A stretch of 64,000 nt of DNA from positions 310,001 through 374,000 of the forward strand of contig CAWCHZ010000002.1 in NCBI GenBank assembly GCA_963795555.1, read 5' to 3'. Position numbers and translations under genes: made by a program. The notes beneath the pieces are model-generated. The model was not told the origin of the DNA. It saw only the letters and a list, made by a program, of their open reading frames with translations, and searched no databases. Position 1 is the stretch's first letter; each line of letters begins with the position of its first letter. The DNA is from CAWCHZ01 sp963795555. GTDB lineage: Bacteria > Actinomycetota > Thermoleophilia > Solirubrobacterales > Solirubrobacteraceae. This document shows positions 43,652 to 52,839 of this stretch, piece by piece.

Positions 43652-45039
43652 CGATCGCGGCGCGCATCAGGCCCGGGGGGATCTACGCCGAGCGTGGGTG
43701 GGACCGCTGGGGCGGGCGCTTCGCAGGCGAGCCGATGAGCGGCGAGCCGGCCCTGCCGACGCATGGCGACCTGGTGCTGCTGCCGATCTCCCACCTGCGC
43801 CGCCACCTGCTGATCTGCGGCGCGACGGGCAGCGGCAAGAGCGAGACGGCGATGCGGCTCGCCTACACGCTTGCGCGCACGACCGACGCCGCGGTCTTCT
43901 ACCTCGACGGCAAGGGCGATCGCGGCGCCGCGCGGCGCTTCAGCGGCCTGATGACCCGCGCCAATCGGCGGGCGAAGGTCTTCCCGCACGAGCCCTTCGA
44001 CGGCTGGCGCGGCAGCGCCGCGCAACTCGAGGCGCGACTGATGGAGGTCATCGACTACGCCAGCGAAGGGCCCGCCGCGTGGTATCGCGATGTCGCCCGG
44101 ACCGCCATCGCGCTGGCCTGCCAGCACCCCGACGGTCCGCCGCGCAGTCGCGAAGACTTCCTCGAGCGCCTGGAGCTGCGCGCGTTGGCGCGCGCGCACG
44201 GGCGGACGGGCGCGATCCGCACGCTCAGCGCCCAGCAGATCAGCCAGGTCCGCTTGCGCTATGAGGCGTTCTTCGCCCAGGTCCACGGCCTGCTCGACGG
44301 CGATTGGGCCTGGGAGGACACCAATGCCGCCTACGTGATGCTCGACAGCCTCGCGTTGGGGGATCAGACGCGCGCGCTCGCGCGCTTCCTGCTCGAGGAC
44401 TTCGCCGCCTACTTCAGCCGCCGCAAGGCCGCCGAGCAGCTGTGCGTGATGATCGTCGACGAGTTCTCCGCGCTGGCCAGCCGCGGCGGCATGGCCCAGC
44501 GCCTCGAGCAGGCGCGCGGGTTCCAGACCGGCTTCGTGCTGGTCCCTCAGACCGTCGCCGGCCTGGGCGGCGAGGGCGAGGCGGCGCGGCTGCTGGGCTC
44601 GGTGGGCACGATCGTCTGCCACCAGGTCAACACGCCCGAGGAGGTGACCGATCTGGCGGGCACCCAGCGCGTGCCGGTGAGCACCCGATCCACGACCGCG
44701 ATGCGACCTGAGCCCGGCCGACGCGGGCGGCCCCAGCGCTACGGGCGCCTTACAACCGTCGCTGAGCTCGGTGGCTGCTTCCGCGCGCCCAGCGAGCCCG
44801 CGCGCGTGTCGATCACCGACAGCTGCCGCGACGAGCCCAAGGTCGACCCCAACGACGTCCGCGCCCTGCCAGTCGGCGAGGCGTTCGTGATCAGCGCGGG
44901 GCGAGCGATGCGCGTGCAGGTCCTGCCTGCGCCGAACGCAAGCGCGGAGCTGCCCGAGCCAGACGAGCGTCCGCTCGCAGATTGCCAGGGAGGTCAAGCC
45001 GCCGCCAGCCGCCCAGCCCGACCCGATGTCCCCTACTGA
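43537..45039 (+). CDS. VirD4/TraD/FtsK-like coupling ATPase
   Basis: About 500 residues from a GTG at 43537 overlapping the previous gene; ATG 43735 is an alternative. LICGATGSGKSETAMRLAYT near residue 95 is Walker A, VFYLDGKGDRGAARRFSGLM follows as in DNA-pumping coupling proteins, AEQLCVMIVDEFSALASRGG is Walker B, and the sensor region reads LVPQTVAGLGGEGEAARLLG and QVNTPEEVTDLAGTQ. It probably moves DNA in conjugation or chromosome transfer. No N-terminal membrane anchor, relaxase or type IV secretion genes are seen nearby. Confidence 0.8.
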   Translation: MAKARAARSARRAKAIPSSHEPRHRAPLAVDLGGEPALTIAARIRPGGIYAERGWDRWGGRFAGEPMSGEPALPTHGDLVLLPISHLRRHLLICGATGSGKSETAMRLAYTLARTTDAAVFYLDGKGDRGAARRFSGLMTRANRRAKVFPHEPFDGWRGSAAQLEARLMEVIDYASEGPAAWYRDVARTAIALACQHPDGPPRSREDFLERLELRALARAHGRTGAIRTLSAQQISQVRLRYEAFFAQVHGLLDGDWAWEDTNAAYVMLDSLALGDQTRALARFLLEDFAAYFSRRKAAEQLCVMIVDEFSALASRGGMAQRLEQARGFQTGFVLVPQTVAGLGGEGEAARLLGSVGTIVCHQVNTPEEVTDLAGTQRVPVSTRSTTAMRPEPGRRGRPQRYGRLTTVAELGGCFRAPSEPARVSITDSCRDEPKVDPNDVRALPVGEAFVISAGRAMRVQVLPAPNASAELPEPDERPLADCQGGQAAASRPARPDVPY

Positions 45040-45964
45040 TGCTCTCAGCGGCCCGGGTGCCGAGCGCCTGAGCGGGCTGGCCCTGTACGCGCTGACGCTC
45101 GCGTGCGAGCTGCCCGGCGTGCTCGCCCGCGCCTACATCGGCTTCTTCGCCTTCTGGCTGCTGGCGGCGATCAGCGGCCTGTCGCTCACCCTGCGCACGA
45201 CCGTGGCGTTCACCTGCGGGCTGGCCCCTATCGCCTGGTCTGTGAGCGCGCTGGTCTGCCCGGCAGGTGGCGCCTGGGGGTGGCGGCTGGCCAGCGGTGC
45301 TCGCGCTCCCTCCCGGCGCGAGCGCCAGGCCTACGCCGCCGCGCTCGCTCAACTGCAGGCCAGCGCAGCGGCGCTCGCTCAGCCGCAGGCAGGCGTCTCC
45401 CAGCGCCAGGCAGGCGCCCCGCGCTTGCTGCCCGAGCCGCGGCTGCTCGTGCTCGACGACCCGCTCCCCGGCGCCTGGGCCTGCGGCGACGCGCTGATGC
45501 TCACGCGCGCGCTGCTAGGCCATCCCGCGCTGGCCGCGGTGCTCGCCCATGAGCTGGGGCACATCACCACGCTCGACGCCCGCCTGGCGCTGGCGGTCGG
45601 ACGGCTGACGCGCTGGCGCCGCCCGCTGCCCCGGCCCGACCACGGCGGCCGTGGCCTGGGGATCGGGATCCGCGCGCGGCTGTGGTGGCTCTTGCGCGGC
45701 GGCCTGGGCGCGCTGTTGCTGAGGGCGCTGTGGGCCAGCTGGTGGCGCCGGCGCGAGCACGCCGCCGATACCCATGCCGCGCGCCTGGGCCAGGCGCTGG
45801 AGCTGGCCGCGTTGCTGGAGGGCGAGCTGCTGGGCGAGGACCACGCGGTGCCGTTCCTCTGGCTGAGCGCCCATCCCTACCCCTACGCCGAGTTGCGGAT
45901 CGAGCGCCTGCTGGAGTATGCCGTTGAGCGCGAGGAGTGGGCGGACGAGGCTGGTAGGATGTAG
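45026..45964 (+). CDS. M48-type membrane metalloprotease
   Basis: A 312-residue protein with two N-terminal membrane segments (about 35-55 and 58-80), a short region with Gln/Ala repeats (AALAQLQASAAALAQPQAG), and the zinc site AHELGHI with His175, Glu176 and His179; a third ligand could come from RREHAADTHAARLGQAL. The start lies inside the ATPase gene, so translation is coupled. M48 proteases act in membrane protein quality control; a role tied to the transfer module is possible. Confidence 0.8.
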   Translation: MSPTDALSGPGAERLSGLALYALTLACELPGVLARAYIGFFAFWLLAAISGLSLTLRTTVAFTCGLAPIAWSVSALVCPAGGAWGWRLASGARAPSRRERQAYAAALAQLQASAAALAQPQAGVSQRQAGAPRLLPEPRLLVLDDPLPGAWACGDALMLTRALLGHPALAAVLAHELGHITTLDARLALAVGRLTRWRRPLPRPDHGGRGLGIGIRARLWWLLRGGLGALLLRALWASWWRRREHAADTHAARLGQALELAALLEGELLGEDHAVPFLWLSAHPYPYAELRIERLLEYAVEREEWADEAGRM

Positions 45965-46030
45965 TCATAGGATCACTCATAAACACTTGGTGTGAGCCAT
46001 TGCTCGACTACATAGTGAGTCCTCGCTCAC
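45959..46030 (+). repeat. cluster of inverted repeats after the M48 gene
   Basis: ATGTAGTC (45959-45966) pairs with GACTACAT (46006-46013), enclosing AACAC/GTGTG-type pairing; GTGAG (46015-46019) pairs with CTCAC (46026-46030). The segment is AT-richer than its surroundings. It could be a terminator, a regulatory site or part of a transfer/recombination site. Confidence 0.4.
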
Positions 46031-46070
46031 AGGGCTAGAGAGTGTGGCGATCATTGGATAACAAGCCGCC

Positions 46071-47030
46071 GTGAATAAAGCGCCTCAGTCGGTCGCCTTT
46101 TCTTCTCAGTTACAAAGGAAAGTGACACGCGAATTGGCTCAGATTGCTAAGAATCTTCCTCCAGGCCGCTTCGAGGAGCAGGTCGCCATGCTCGTCAGCG
46201 TGGTCGGCCCGATCCTGCTGGCGAGGTACCACTCGATCCCAGCCGAGCCGCGGGGCGCCCGTGAGGACCTGCCGCTGCGGATGCTGGGGCGCCGGAGCTC
46301 GCGCGCGGCCCACCCGGGGCCGGCGTTCGTCTACGCCGTCCACGATGCCGTGATGCGCTGGGACCCCGACATGCTCGACCATGTGCGCGAGGCCCTGCGC
46401 GTGGCCGGGATCTCCGGCCGCGACGTCACGTCGATCCTGCTCGCGATCAACGAGCGCGAGGGGCGGCGGCTGGCCTGGGGTGAGATGGGGCGCCTGCCGG
46501 CCAACGCGCGGCTGCTGTCGGGGCGACCCGGTCCCCCGGTCAAGCTCAAGAAGCACCTCGAGCACATCGAGGCGGCGCTGGCCTCACGCAGCCAGCTGGC
46601 CACGCGCCGGGCTCGCGCCGAGCTGCCCCCGAGCATCAGCGGCGTAGCGGAGGCAGACGTCCTGCTGGGCTCCGAGTCGAGCGGCCAGCTCCTCGCCGCG
46701 CAGATCCTCTATCGCCGCCCCCGCCGCGCCCCCGCGCCAGGCATCGCGATGGCGATCTTCCCCGCTTCCTCGAACGGACGCGGCGCGCGCATCGAGCGCG
46801 ACGAGTCCAAGGGCATCACGGTCTGCCCGCTGCCCCACGACGAGGGCTTCACGGTCGCGTTTCGCAACGCCTGGCAGATCGCCCAGGACCTGCTCGACAG
46901 CGACTTCAGGATCCCCAAGGGGCCCGCCTACCGCGCCAGCGCCGTGTTGCGCGAGGTGGCCGAGATCTACTCCGTGCGCCGCGACTTCCTGGTCACCGAG
47001 GTGATCGACTGCGCACGCTACGTGCGCTGA
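46071..47030 (+). CDS. protein of unknown function, 319 residues
   Basis: Starts with GTG and reads as a soluble alpha-rich protein. Stretches that look structured are LARYHSIPAEPRGARED, FVYAVHDAVMRWDPDMLDHV, REALRVAGISGRDVTSILLA, INEREGRRLAWGEMGRLPAN and, near the end, FRNAWQIAQDLLDSDFRIPK. No catalytic motif or signal peptide is visible. The first 30 codons are less GC-rich than the rest. It ends the transfer-like segment and is followed by a convergent AroB-fold gene. I do not recognise a family. Confidence 0.7.
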   Translation: MNKAPQSVAFSSQLQRKVTRELAQIAKNLPPGRFEEQVAMLVSVVGPILLARYHSIPAEPRGAREDLPLRMLGRRSSRAAHPGPAFVYAVHDAVMRWDPDMLDHVREALRVAGISGRDVTSILLAINEREGRRLAWGEMGRLPANARLLSGRPGPPVKLKKHLEHIEAALASRSQLATRRARAELPPSISGVAEADVLLGSESSGQLLAAQILYRRPRRAPAPGIAMAIFPASSNGRGARIERDESKGITVCPLPHDEGFTVAFRNAWQIAQDLLDSDFRIPKGPAYRASAVLREVAEIYSVRRDFLVTEVIDCARYVR

Positions 47031-47070
47031 GAGGCTGCTCCGATAGCAATGTCGACCGCTCGGCGGCGGC

Positions 47071-48273
47071 TCAGGAGGCCAACGCCCCAATGCTCGGCAG
47101 CCCGGTGCGCTCCAGCGCGGTGCGCAGCTCGGCGACGCTGACGTCGTCGACGTCGATCGACTCGCCGATCCGGAGGGGCAGCTGGGCCCTGATGTAGTCG
47201 CTGGGCTGCTCGAAGCCAAGTGTCTGGATCACCGCCTCCGCGGTGAGCTCGCCTGAGGCGAGACGGCCGTCCCGCCGCCCATCGATGCCGTGCAGCGTCC
47301 TGTCCAGGCGCGCCGGTAGGCCGATGCGGTCCATGCGCGCGGTGAGCTGGTCGAGCCAGTCGGCGCTCACAAGCTCGCGCTGCTCGGCGATGCGCGCCTC
47401 GACGACCATGCCGAGCGTCAGCGCATCGCCGTGCAGGATCGCCGAGCACGACAGCACGCTGCGGATCGCGCTGCCGACCGTCTGTCCGAACCAGTGCGCC
47501 CGCTCGGGGTCGATGTCGATCGCCGCCTTGGTCTGGAGGATCAGCTGCTCGAGCGCATCGAGGTCCTTGGCGAGCAGCGCGTCGATGTGCCCATCGAGGA
47601 AGGCGATGCAGGGGGGAGGGCTGATCGCGGCAACCTTGATGTACTCCGCCAGGCCCGAGAGCAGCCGGCGATCATCCAGCGGCGCGTTGAACGCGACATT
47701 GGCGATCACACCCAACGGCGGCCTGCGGGCACGGAAGACCCCGGGCGCGATCGCGGCATGGACCTTGCGCGGGCCGCCGCACGCCGCCGAGATCTGCGCC
47801 ATCAGCGTCGTCGGCAGGTTGACGTAGGGGATGCCGTCACTCAACCGGCTCGCGACCCACGCGCCGAGCTGGGAGATCGCGCCGCCCCCTAGCGTCAGGA
47901 CGAGGTCGCGCTCATCGAGCGAGCGCCGCTTGAGCCAGCCGGAGACGTAGTTGACCTGCCCGAAGAAGTCGCTCATCGCCTGCCCGCGCGGGATCGCGAA
48001 GACGTGGACGTCGAAGCCAGCCTGCGCGAGCGCCGGCATCAGCGCTGAGCCGTGGAGCTCCAGCACGTGGACGTCGGTGAGCAACGCTGCGCGCCGCGGG
48101 TCGGTCAGCTCGCGCAGCTCGGCGGCGAGCTGTGGCGTGGAGCGTGCCGTCAGCACCGGGCTGAGCGCAGGCTCGGCCACGGTGGGGCCGAGCCCGGACC
48201 CTGCCGTTGTAAGGGTGTCCGCCGCTTGCGGCGACTCCTGCGCACGCGTGGAGCTCATTTCCATGACGATCAT
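47071..48273 (-). CDS. 3-dehydroquinate-synthase-fold protein with altered active site
   Basis: A 400-residue AroB-like protein (sugar phosphate cyclase superfamily). The fold is evident from VLTLGGGAISQLGAWVASRL, YVNLPTTLMAQISAACGG, LLSGLAEYIKVAA and ILHGDALTLGMVVEARIAEQ. Compared with AroB, the zinc ligands Glu210 and His281 and the lysine at 213 are kept, but the GHTFGHA motif reads GQTVGSA, so a zinc histidine is Gln264 and a catalytic histidine is Ser268; GGGxxGDLAGF reads GGGAISQLGAW. It therefore probably does not make dehydroquinate. It could be another cyclase or a non-catalytic relative. Confidence 0.75.
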   Translation of the reverse strand: MIVMEMSSTRAQESPQAADTLTTAGSGLGPTVAEPALSPVLTARSTPQLAAELRELTDPRRAALLTDVHVLELHGSALMPALAQAGFDVHVFAIPRGQAMSDFFGQVNYVSGWLKRRSLDERDLVLTLGGGAISQLGAWVASRLSDGIPYVNLPTTLMAQISAACGGPRKVHAAIAPGVFRARRPPLGVIANVAFNAPLDDRRLLSGLAEYIKVAAISPPPCIAFLDGHIDALLAKDLDALEQLILQTKAAIDIDPERAHWFGQTVGSAIRSVLSCSAILHGDALTLGMVVEARIAEQRELVSADWLDQLTARMDRIGLPARLDRTLHGIDGRRDGRLASGELTAEAVIQTLGFEQPSDYIRAQLPLRIGESIDVDDVSVAELRTALERTGLPSIGALAS

Positions 48274-48452
48274 GCTGGGGCGAAATTCCGCTCGTCGCCA
48301 TCAGCCAAGCGTTGGAGCGGGTGGAGACGGAGCGTTGGTCGGTCGAAGCTCTGGTCGCGGCCGGGGGCCGCAAACGACAGCCGATCCCCAACACAGCTGA
48401 TCCGCTTAACGGCGAGCTTGATGCGCTAGATATCTTGTGATTAGATCTCCGC

Positions 48453-49619
48453 GTGCGAATCGAGGGGTTCATCGCGCCGGGCTACGAGGCCGTCGTCGAC
48501 GAGTTCGAGCGCAACTTCACCGAGCGAGGCGAGGTGGGGGCTGCGTTTGCCGCGGTGCACGACGGACGGGTGGTCGTCGACCTCTGGGGTGGGCTGGCCG
48601 ACAAGCAGTCGGGGCGGCCGTGGGAGGAGGACACGCTGCAGGTCATCTTCTCAGGCACCAAGGGTCTGGTCGCCGTCTGCCTGCTGATGCTGATCGACCG
48701 AGGTCAGCTCGACCCTGCCGCTCCGGTCTGCCGCTATTGGCCCGAGTTCGCCGCGGCCGGCAAGGAGCACATAACTGTCGCAGAGATCGCTTCACATCAG
48801 GCGCGCCTGCCCGGCATCCGGACGCCGCTGGCTGAAGGAGACATCCTCGACGACGTGCGGATGGCGCAGCTGCTCGCGGCACAGGCGCCGGAGACCGATC
48901 CACGCGCGGCGAACGTCTATCACGCCCTGACGTATGGCTGGTTGTGTGGCGAGCTCATCCGGCGTATCGACGGGCGCAGCGTGGGCCGGTTCTTCGCCGA
49001 GGAGGTGGCTGGGCCGCTCGGGCTGGAGATCTGGATCGGGTTGCCGGAGGAGCTCGAGCACCGAGTTTCGACGCTGAGCTATGGCCCTCACTGGGGGAGG
49101 AGCTCGTTCACCGACTCAGAGCTTGCAGATGACCCATTACTTTCGTGCGTGTGGGCAAATCCGGTCGTCTTTCCGGAGGGTAGGATGCCTTGGAACAGTC
49201 GAGCGTTTCACGCCGCGGAGCTTCCTGCCTCAGGTGCGATCGGAACTGCGCGGTCGATGGCCAAGCTCTACGAGCGACTCGTTGGAGAAGGCGCGTCGCT
49301 GCTGACAAGGGCTACTGTCGAGCTGGGACGCCGTTGTTTGACGAGACGCCAGGATCCGCTCATCGACGAGCTCATGGCATTCAGCATCGGCTTTGAGCTA
49401 CAGACGGAGCTGGGAACGTTCGGTCCTCCGCCGACGGGATGTGGCCATACAGGCGCGGGTGGATCGGTTCATGGCGCATGGCCAGATGAGCGCGTCGGCT
49501 TCTCGTACTGCATGAACGAGATGCGCGACGACCAGGATGTCGATCCACGAGCACAGGCTCTGCTGTCCGCGCTATACGAGGCGATACAGGCTAACGCTTC
49601 GGCGCTGGCGCCGACCTGA
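48453..49619 (+). CDS. serine hydrolase of the beta-lactamase/esterase (EstB-like) family
   Basis: A 388-residue cytoplasmic-looking protein, with no signal peptide. IFSGTKGLVAV holds the SxxK nucleophile pair (Ser67, Lys70), YHALTYGWLCGELIRRIDGR supplies the tyrosine of the YxN-type motif, and GCGHTGAGGSVHGAW the third motif. WAAxPE-like EEVAGPLGLEIWIGLP is family-typical. Likely an esterase or amide hydrolase. GTG start at 48453 is preceded by TTAGAT. Divergent from the AroB-like gene across 179 bases. Confidence 0.85.
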   Translation: MRIEGFIAPGYEAVVDEFERNFTERGEVGAAFAAVHDGRVVVDLWGGLADKQSGRPWEEDTLQVIFSGTKGLVAVCLLMLIDRGQLDPAAPVCRYWPEFAAAGKEHITVAEIASHQARLPGIRTPLAEGDILDDVRMAQLLAAQAPETDPRAANVYHALTYGWLCGELIRRIDGRSVGRFFAEEVAGPLGLEIWIGLPEELEHRVSTLSYGPHWGRSSFTDSELADDPLLSCVWANPVVFPEGRMPWNSRAFHAAELPASGAIGTARSMAKLYERLVGEGASLLTRATVELGRRCLTRRQDPLIDELMAFSIGFELQTELGTFGPPPTGCGHTGAGGSVHGAWPDERVGFSYCMNEMRDDQDVDPRAQALLSALYEAIQANASALAPT

Positions 49620-49655
49620 TGCACGATGCGCGAGATGGCGCTCGCCTGGCGTCGC

Positions 49656-51293
49656 TCATGCCGTCCTGATCGCCGCTGCGCTCTCGAGTTGGAGTTCCTC
49701 GATCGCCTTGTCGCGGAGCTCGCGCTTCTTGATCTTGCCGGTGACGGTGGTCGGCAACGATGTCGTAAATTTCACATAGCGCGGGATCTTGAAGTGGGCG
49801 ATCCGTCCACGGCAGTAGTCCTTCACCTCGTCCTCGGACAGCGAATGATCGCCGTTCGGGACGATCCAGGCCATGAGCTCCTCCCCGTAGTGCGCATCCG
49901 GCACGCCGATAACGGCGACGTCGACGACGTCTGGGTGGGTGTGCAGGAATTCCTCGATCTCGCGGGGAAACAGATTTTCGCCGCCGCGGATGATCATCTC
50001 CTTGCTGCGCCCAACGATGTTGAAGTAGCCATCCTCGTCGATGGTGCCCAGGTCGCCGGTGTGCATCCAGCGCGCTTGATCGATCGCCTCGGCCGTGCGC
50101 TGTGGGTCGTTCCAGTACTCCAGCATCACGCAATAGCCTCGAGTGAGGATCTCCCCTGGCTCGCCGCGCGGCACGATGCGGCCCTCGTCGTCGACGATCT
50201 TCACCTCGGTGTGGGGGAGGATGCGCCCGACGCTCGTCACGCGGCGCTCCATGCTGTCGTCCAGCGCGGTGATGGTTGTGGCGGCAGAGGTCTCCGTCAT
50301 GCCGAAGATGATCGCGACCTCCTTCATGTGCATCCGCTCGATCACCTGCTTCATTACCTCCACGGGGCACGGCGCTCCTGCCATCACGCCTGTTCGCAGC
50401 GAGCGGAGGTCGTAGGAGTCGAAGTCCGGATGCTGCAGCTCCGCGATGAACATCGTGGGGACGCCATACAGGCTCGTGCATCGCTCCGCGTCGATGGCCT
50501 CGAGGATCGCCGGAACGTCGAAGCTTGCCTCGGGAATCACCACGCACGCCCCGTGCGTCGCACAGGCGAGATTGCCGACGACCATCGCGAACGAGTGATA
50601 GAACGGCAGGGGAAGGCACAGCCTGTCACGCTCCGTGTAGCGCAATGCCTCGCCGATGAAGAAGGCATTGTTTATCAGGTTGTGGTGGCTGAGCGTCGCG
50701 CCCTTCGGCGTGCCGGTCGTGCCACTCGTGTACTGGATGTTGGCGGGAGCGTCGAACTGCACCTGGGCTATGCGGTGACGCAGGCGGTCCTCGGGGATGC
50801 GCTCCGCGGCCGCAAGCAAATCCAACCAGCTGGAGCTGTCGAAATGCACGACGGCTCTGAGCTGAGGGACATTCGGCCTGGCCTGCTCCGCCATGGCCAC
50901 GTAGTCGGAGGTCTTGAACGCCGTCGCGGCGATCAACAGGCTCGTGCCGGACTGGTTGAGGACATATTCGAGCTCGGCGACGCGGTATGCCGGGCTGATG
51001 TTGACCAGGATCGCTCCAACCTTCGCGGCGGCGTATTGAATGAGCACCCAATCGGCGCGATTGGGGCTCCAGATCCCGACGCGGTCGCCACGCTCGACCC
51101 CGCGGGCAAGCAACCCACGCGCGACGGCGTTCACCGCCGTGTTGAGCGCTCCATATGTGAGGCGCTGACCTTCATGTCGCGTTACCAGCGCTTCGGCGTC
51201 GGGAAACCTCGTCGCCGTGCGTTCGAGGGTTGCGCCGATCGTGTCGTGGAGCAGCGGCGCTCTCGAGGCTCCATGGACGTAGGACAAGCTCAC
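49656..51293 (-). CDS. acyl-CoA synthetase (AMP-binding)
   Basis: Adenylate-forming ligase, 545 residues, activating a fatty or other carboxylic acid with ATP and CoA. NIQYTSGTTGTPKGATLSHH is the P-loop, FGMTETSAATTI motif III, and YFNIVGRSKEMIIRGGENLF PRE-type text plus the final KFTTSLPTTVTGKIKKREL lysine region close the enzyme. Starts with GTG. The N-terminal RFPDAEALVTRHEGQRLTYG is like FadD3/acetyl-CoA-synthetase-like group members. Substrate not predictable. Confidence 0.92.
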   Translation of the reverse strand: MSLSYVHGASRAPLLHDTIGATLERTATRFPDAEALVTRHEGQRLTYGALNTAVNAVARGLLARGVERGDRVGIWSPNRADWVLIQYAAAKVGAILVNISPAYRVAELEYVLNQSGTSLLIAATAFKTSDYVAMAEQARPNVPQLRAVVHFDSSSWLDLLAAAERIPEDRLRHRIAQVQFDAPANIQYTSGTTGTPKGATLSHHNLINNAFFIGEALRYTERDRLCLPLPFYHSFAMVVGNLACATHGACVVIPEASFDVPAILEAIDAERCTSLYGVPTMFIAELQHPDFDSYDLRSLRTGVMAGAPCPVEVMKQVIERMHMKEVAIIFGMTETSAATTITALDDSMERRVTSVGRILPHTEVKIVDDEGRIVPRGEPGEILTRGYCVMLEYWNDPQRTAEAIDQARWMHTGDLGTIDEDGYFNIVGRSKEMIIRGGENLFPREIEEFLHTHPDVVDVAVIGVPDAHYGEELMAWIVPNGDHSLSEDEVKDYCRGRIAHFKIPRYVKFTTSLPTTVTGKIKKRELRDKAIEELQLESAAAIRTA

Positions 51294-51508
51294 TTGCTTC
51301 GGGCTCCGATCAGCTCGAGCGCATCGTCAGGTCGATCTGACAGGATGGTGCTGATCCGGGCAAGGCATCGCGATGTCAGTCTTCGATAACCGCATGAGAT
51401 CCTGCATCCGACGACCGGTCGATGCGGCGTAAGTGCGCGGTCCATCGATGACAGGGATGAGATCTGTGGCGGAAGAGGGATGATCGGGCTGCACTAGGAG
51501 GACGTGCG

Positions 51509-52825
51509 TTGGACTTTCCAGAGATCACAACGGCTGTTGCGCATGCTTCGTCGCCCTACACGCATGACTTGCCCGACGTCGGTCTCGTGCGCCAACGCCT
51601 CGAGATACCGGTCGTAGGCGACCTCGAGCCGGAGGTGCGGGCGTCGGTGGAAAAGGTGATCGCCGCCAGTGGCCGCAAGCCTCAGCCGGTCGCCGTCGGT
51701 GTCGGCAGCCGGGGGATCGATGGTCTCGAGGTGATCGTGAGGACGGTCGTCGGGACGCTGGCGGCGGGAGGATTCGAGCCGTTCATCGTCCCGGCCATGG
51801 GCAGTCATGGGGGTGCCACGGCGGAGGGCCAGGCGGCGATCCTCGCCAGCTACGGCATCGATGAGGCCAGGGTTGGCGTGCCAGTGCGGGCGACCATGGA
51901 CACGGAGGTCATTGGCGAAGTTTCGGGTGTCCCCGTGTACATGGACCGGCTCGCAGTCGAGGCGGGACTGGCCTTTCTCGTCTGCCGGATCAAGCCCCAT
52001 ACCGACTTTCGCGGGCCGATCGAGAGCGGCCCAAGCAAGATGACCACCATCGGGCTGGGCAAGCAGCGCGGCGCGGAGACGACGCATGCGGCCGGCACCC
52101 GTGGTCTGCGCGATGTCATCCCGCAGGCGACACGTGTGGCACGCGAGCGAGGGCTGCTGCTGGGCGCGCTGGCGGTGCTGGAGAACCAGGATGGCGAGAC
52201 TGCCGAGATCCATGGGCTCGTGGCTGATGACATCGCCGGTGCGGTCGAGGCCAAGCTCCTGCGCAGGGCGGCTGATCTGCTGCCGCGGATCCCGTTCGAC
52301 CAGCTCGACGTGCTGATCGTCGACGAGATGGGCAAGAACGTCAGCGGAACGGGGCTGGACACCAATGTGATCGGCCGAATCCGCGTGCCGGGGGTGGAGG
52401 AGCCCGAGCGACCGATGATCACGTGCATCGTAGTCCTACGTCTCACCCCCGACTCTCACGGCAATGCGATCGGCATTGGGCTCGCCGACTTCGCTCCTGC
52501 CCGCTTGGCAGCGTCGATTGATGTCAACGCAACATATGCAAACTGCCTCACCGCCGGCTCATCCGGCATCAACCGGGGGAAGCTGCCGATATTTATGCCT
52601 GACGACAGATCGGCTATCCGCGCGGCAATCTCAGCGTGTGGACGCTTGCGCAGTGAGCCGCTACGCCTGGCCTGGATCAAGAGTACTCTTCACGCCGAAA
52701 TGCTCGGAGTAAATGAGTCACTGTACTCGCAGGTCACGTACATGGGAGGGGTTGAACGCGTGCGAGCGCCAGCTCCGGTGATCTTCGATGGCGACGGACG
52801 GGCCTGCACGCCCTGGTGGTCGTGA
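51509..52825 (+). CDS. LarA-like (lactate racemase N-terminal, DUF2088) protein
   Basis: A 438-residue protein. FIVPAMGSHGGATAEGQAAI, MDTEVIGEVSGVPVYMDRLA, CRIKPHTDFRGPIESGPSKM and TTIGLGKQRGAETTHAAG are strongly conserved-looking and include the histidines at which LarA holds its nickel pincer cofactor. It may be a racemase or epimerase of a hydroxy acid. No larB, larC or larE cofactor genes are in the window. TTG at 51509 is chosen because AGGAGG precedes it by about seven bases; a GTG at 51504 is out of frame. No gene is seen in the 215 bases between it and the divergent ligase gene. Confidence 0.8.
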   Translation: MDFPEITTAVAHASSPYTHDLPDVGLVRQRLEIPVVGDLEPEVRASVEKVIAASGRKPQPVAVGVGSRGIDGLEVIVRTVVGTLAAGGFEPFIVPAMGSHGGATAEGQAAILASYGIDEARVGVPVRATMDTEVIGEVSGVPVYMDRLAVEAGLAFLVCRIKPHTDFRGPIESGPSKMTTIGLGKQRGAETTHAAGTRGLRDVIPQATRVARERGLLLGALAVLENQDGETAEIHGLVADDIAGAVEAKLLRRAADLLPRIPFDQLDVLIVDEMGKNVSGTGLDTNVIGRIRVPGVEEPERPMITCIVVLRLTPDSHGNAIGIGLADFAPARLAASIDVNATYANCLTAGSSGINRGKLPIFMPDDRSAIRAAISACGRLRSEPLRLAWIKSTLHAEMLGVNESLYSQVTYMGGVERVRAPAPVIFDGDGRACTPWWS

Positions 52826-52839
52826 GTGCGCTGCGGTGA

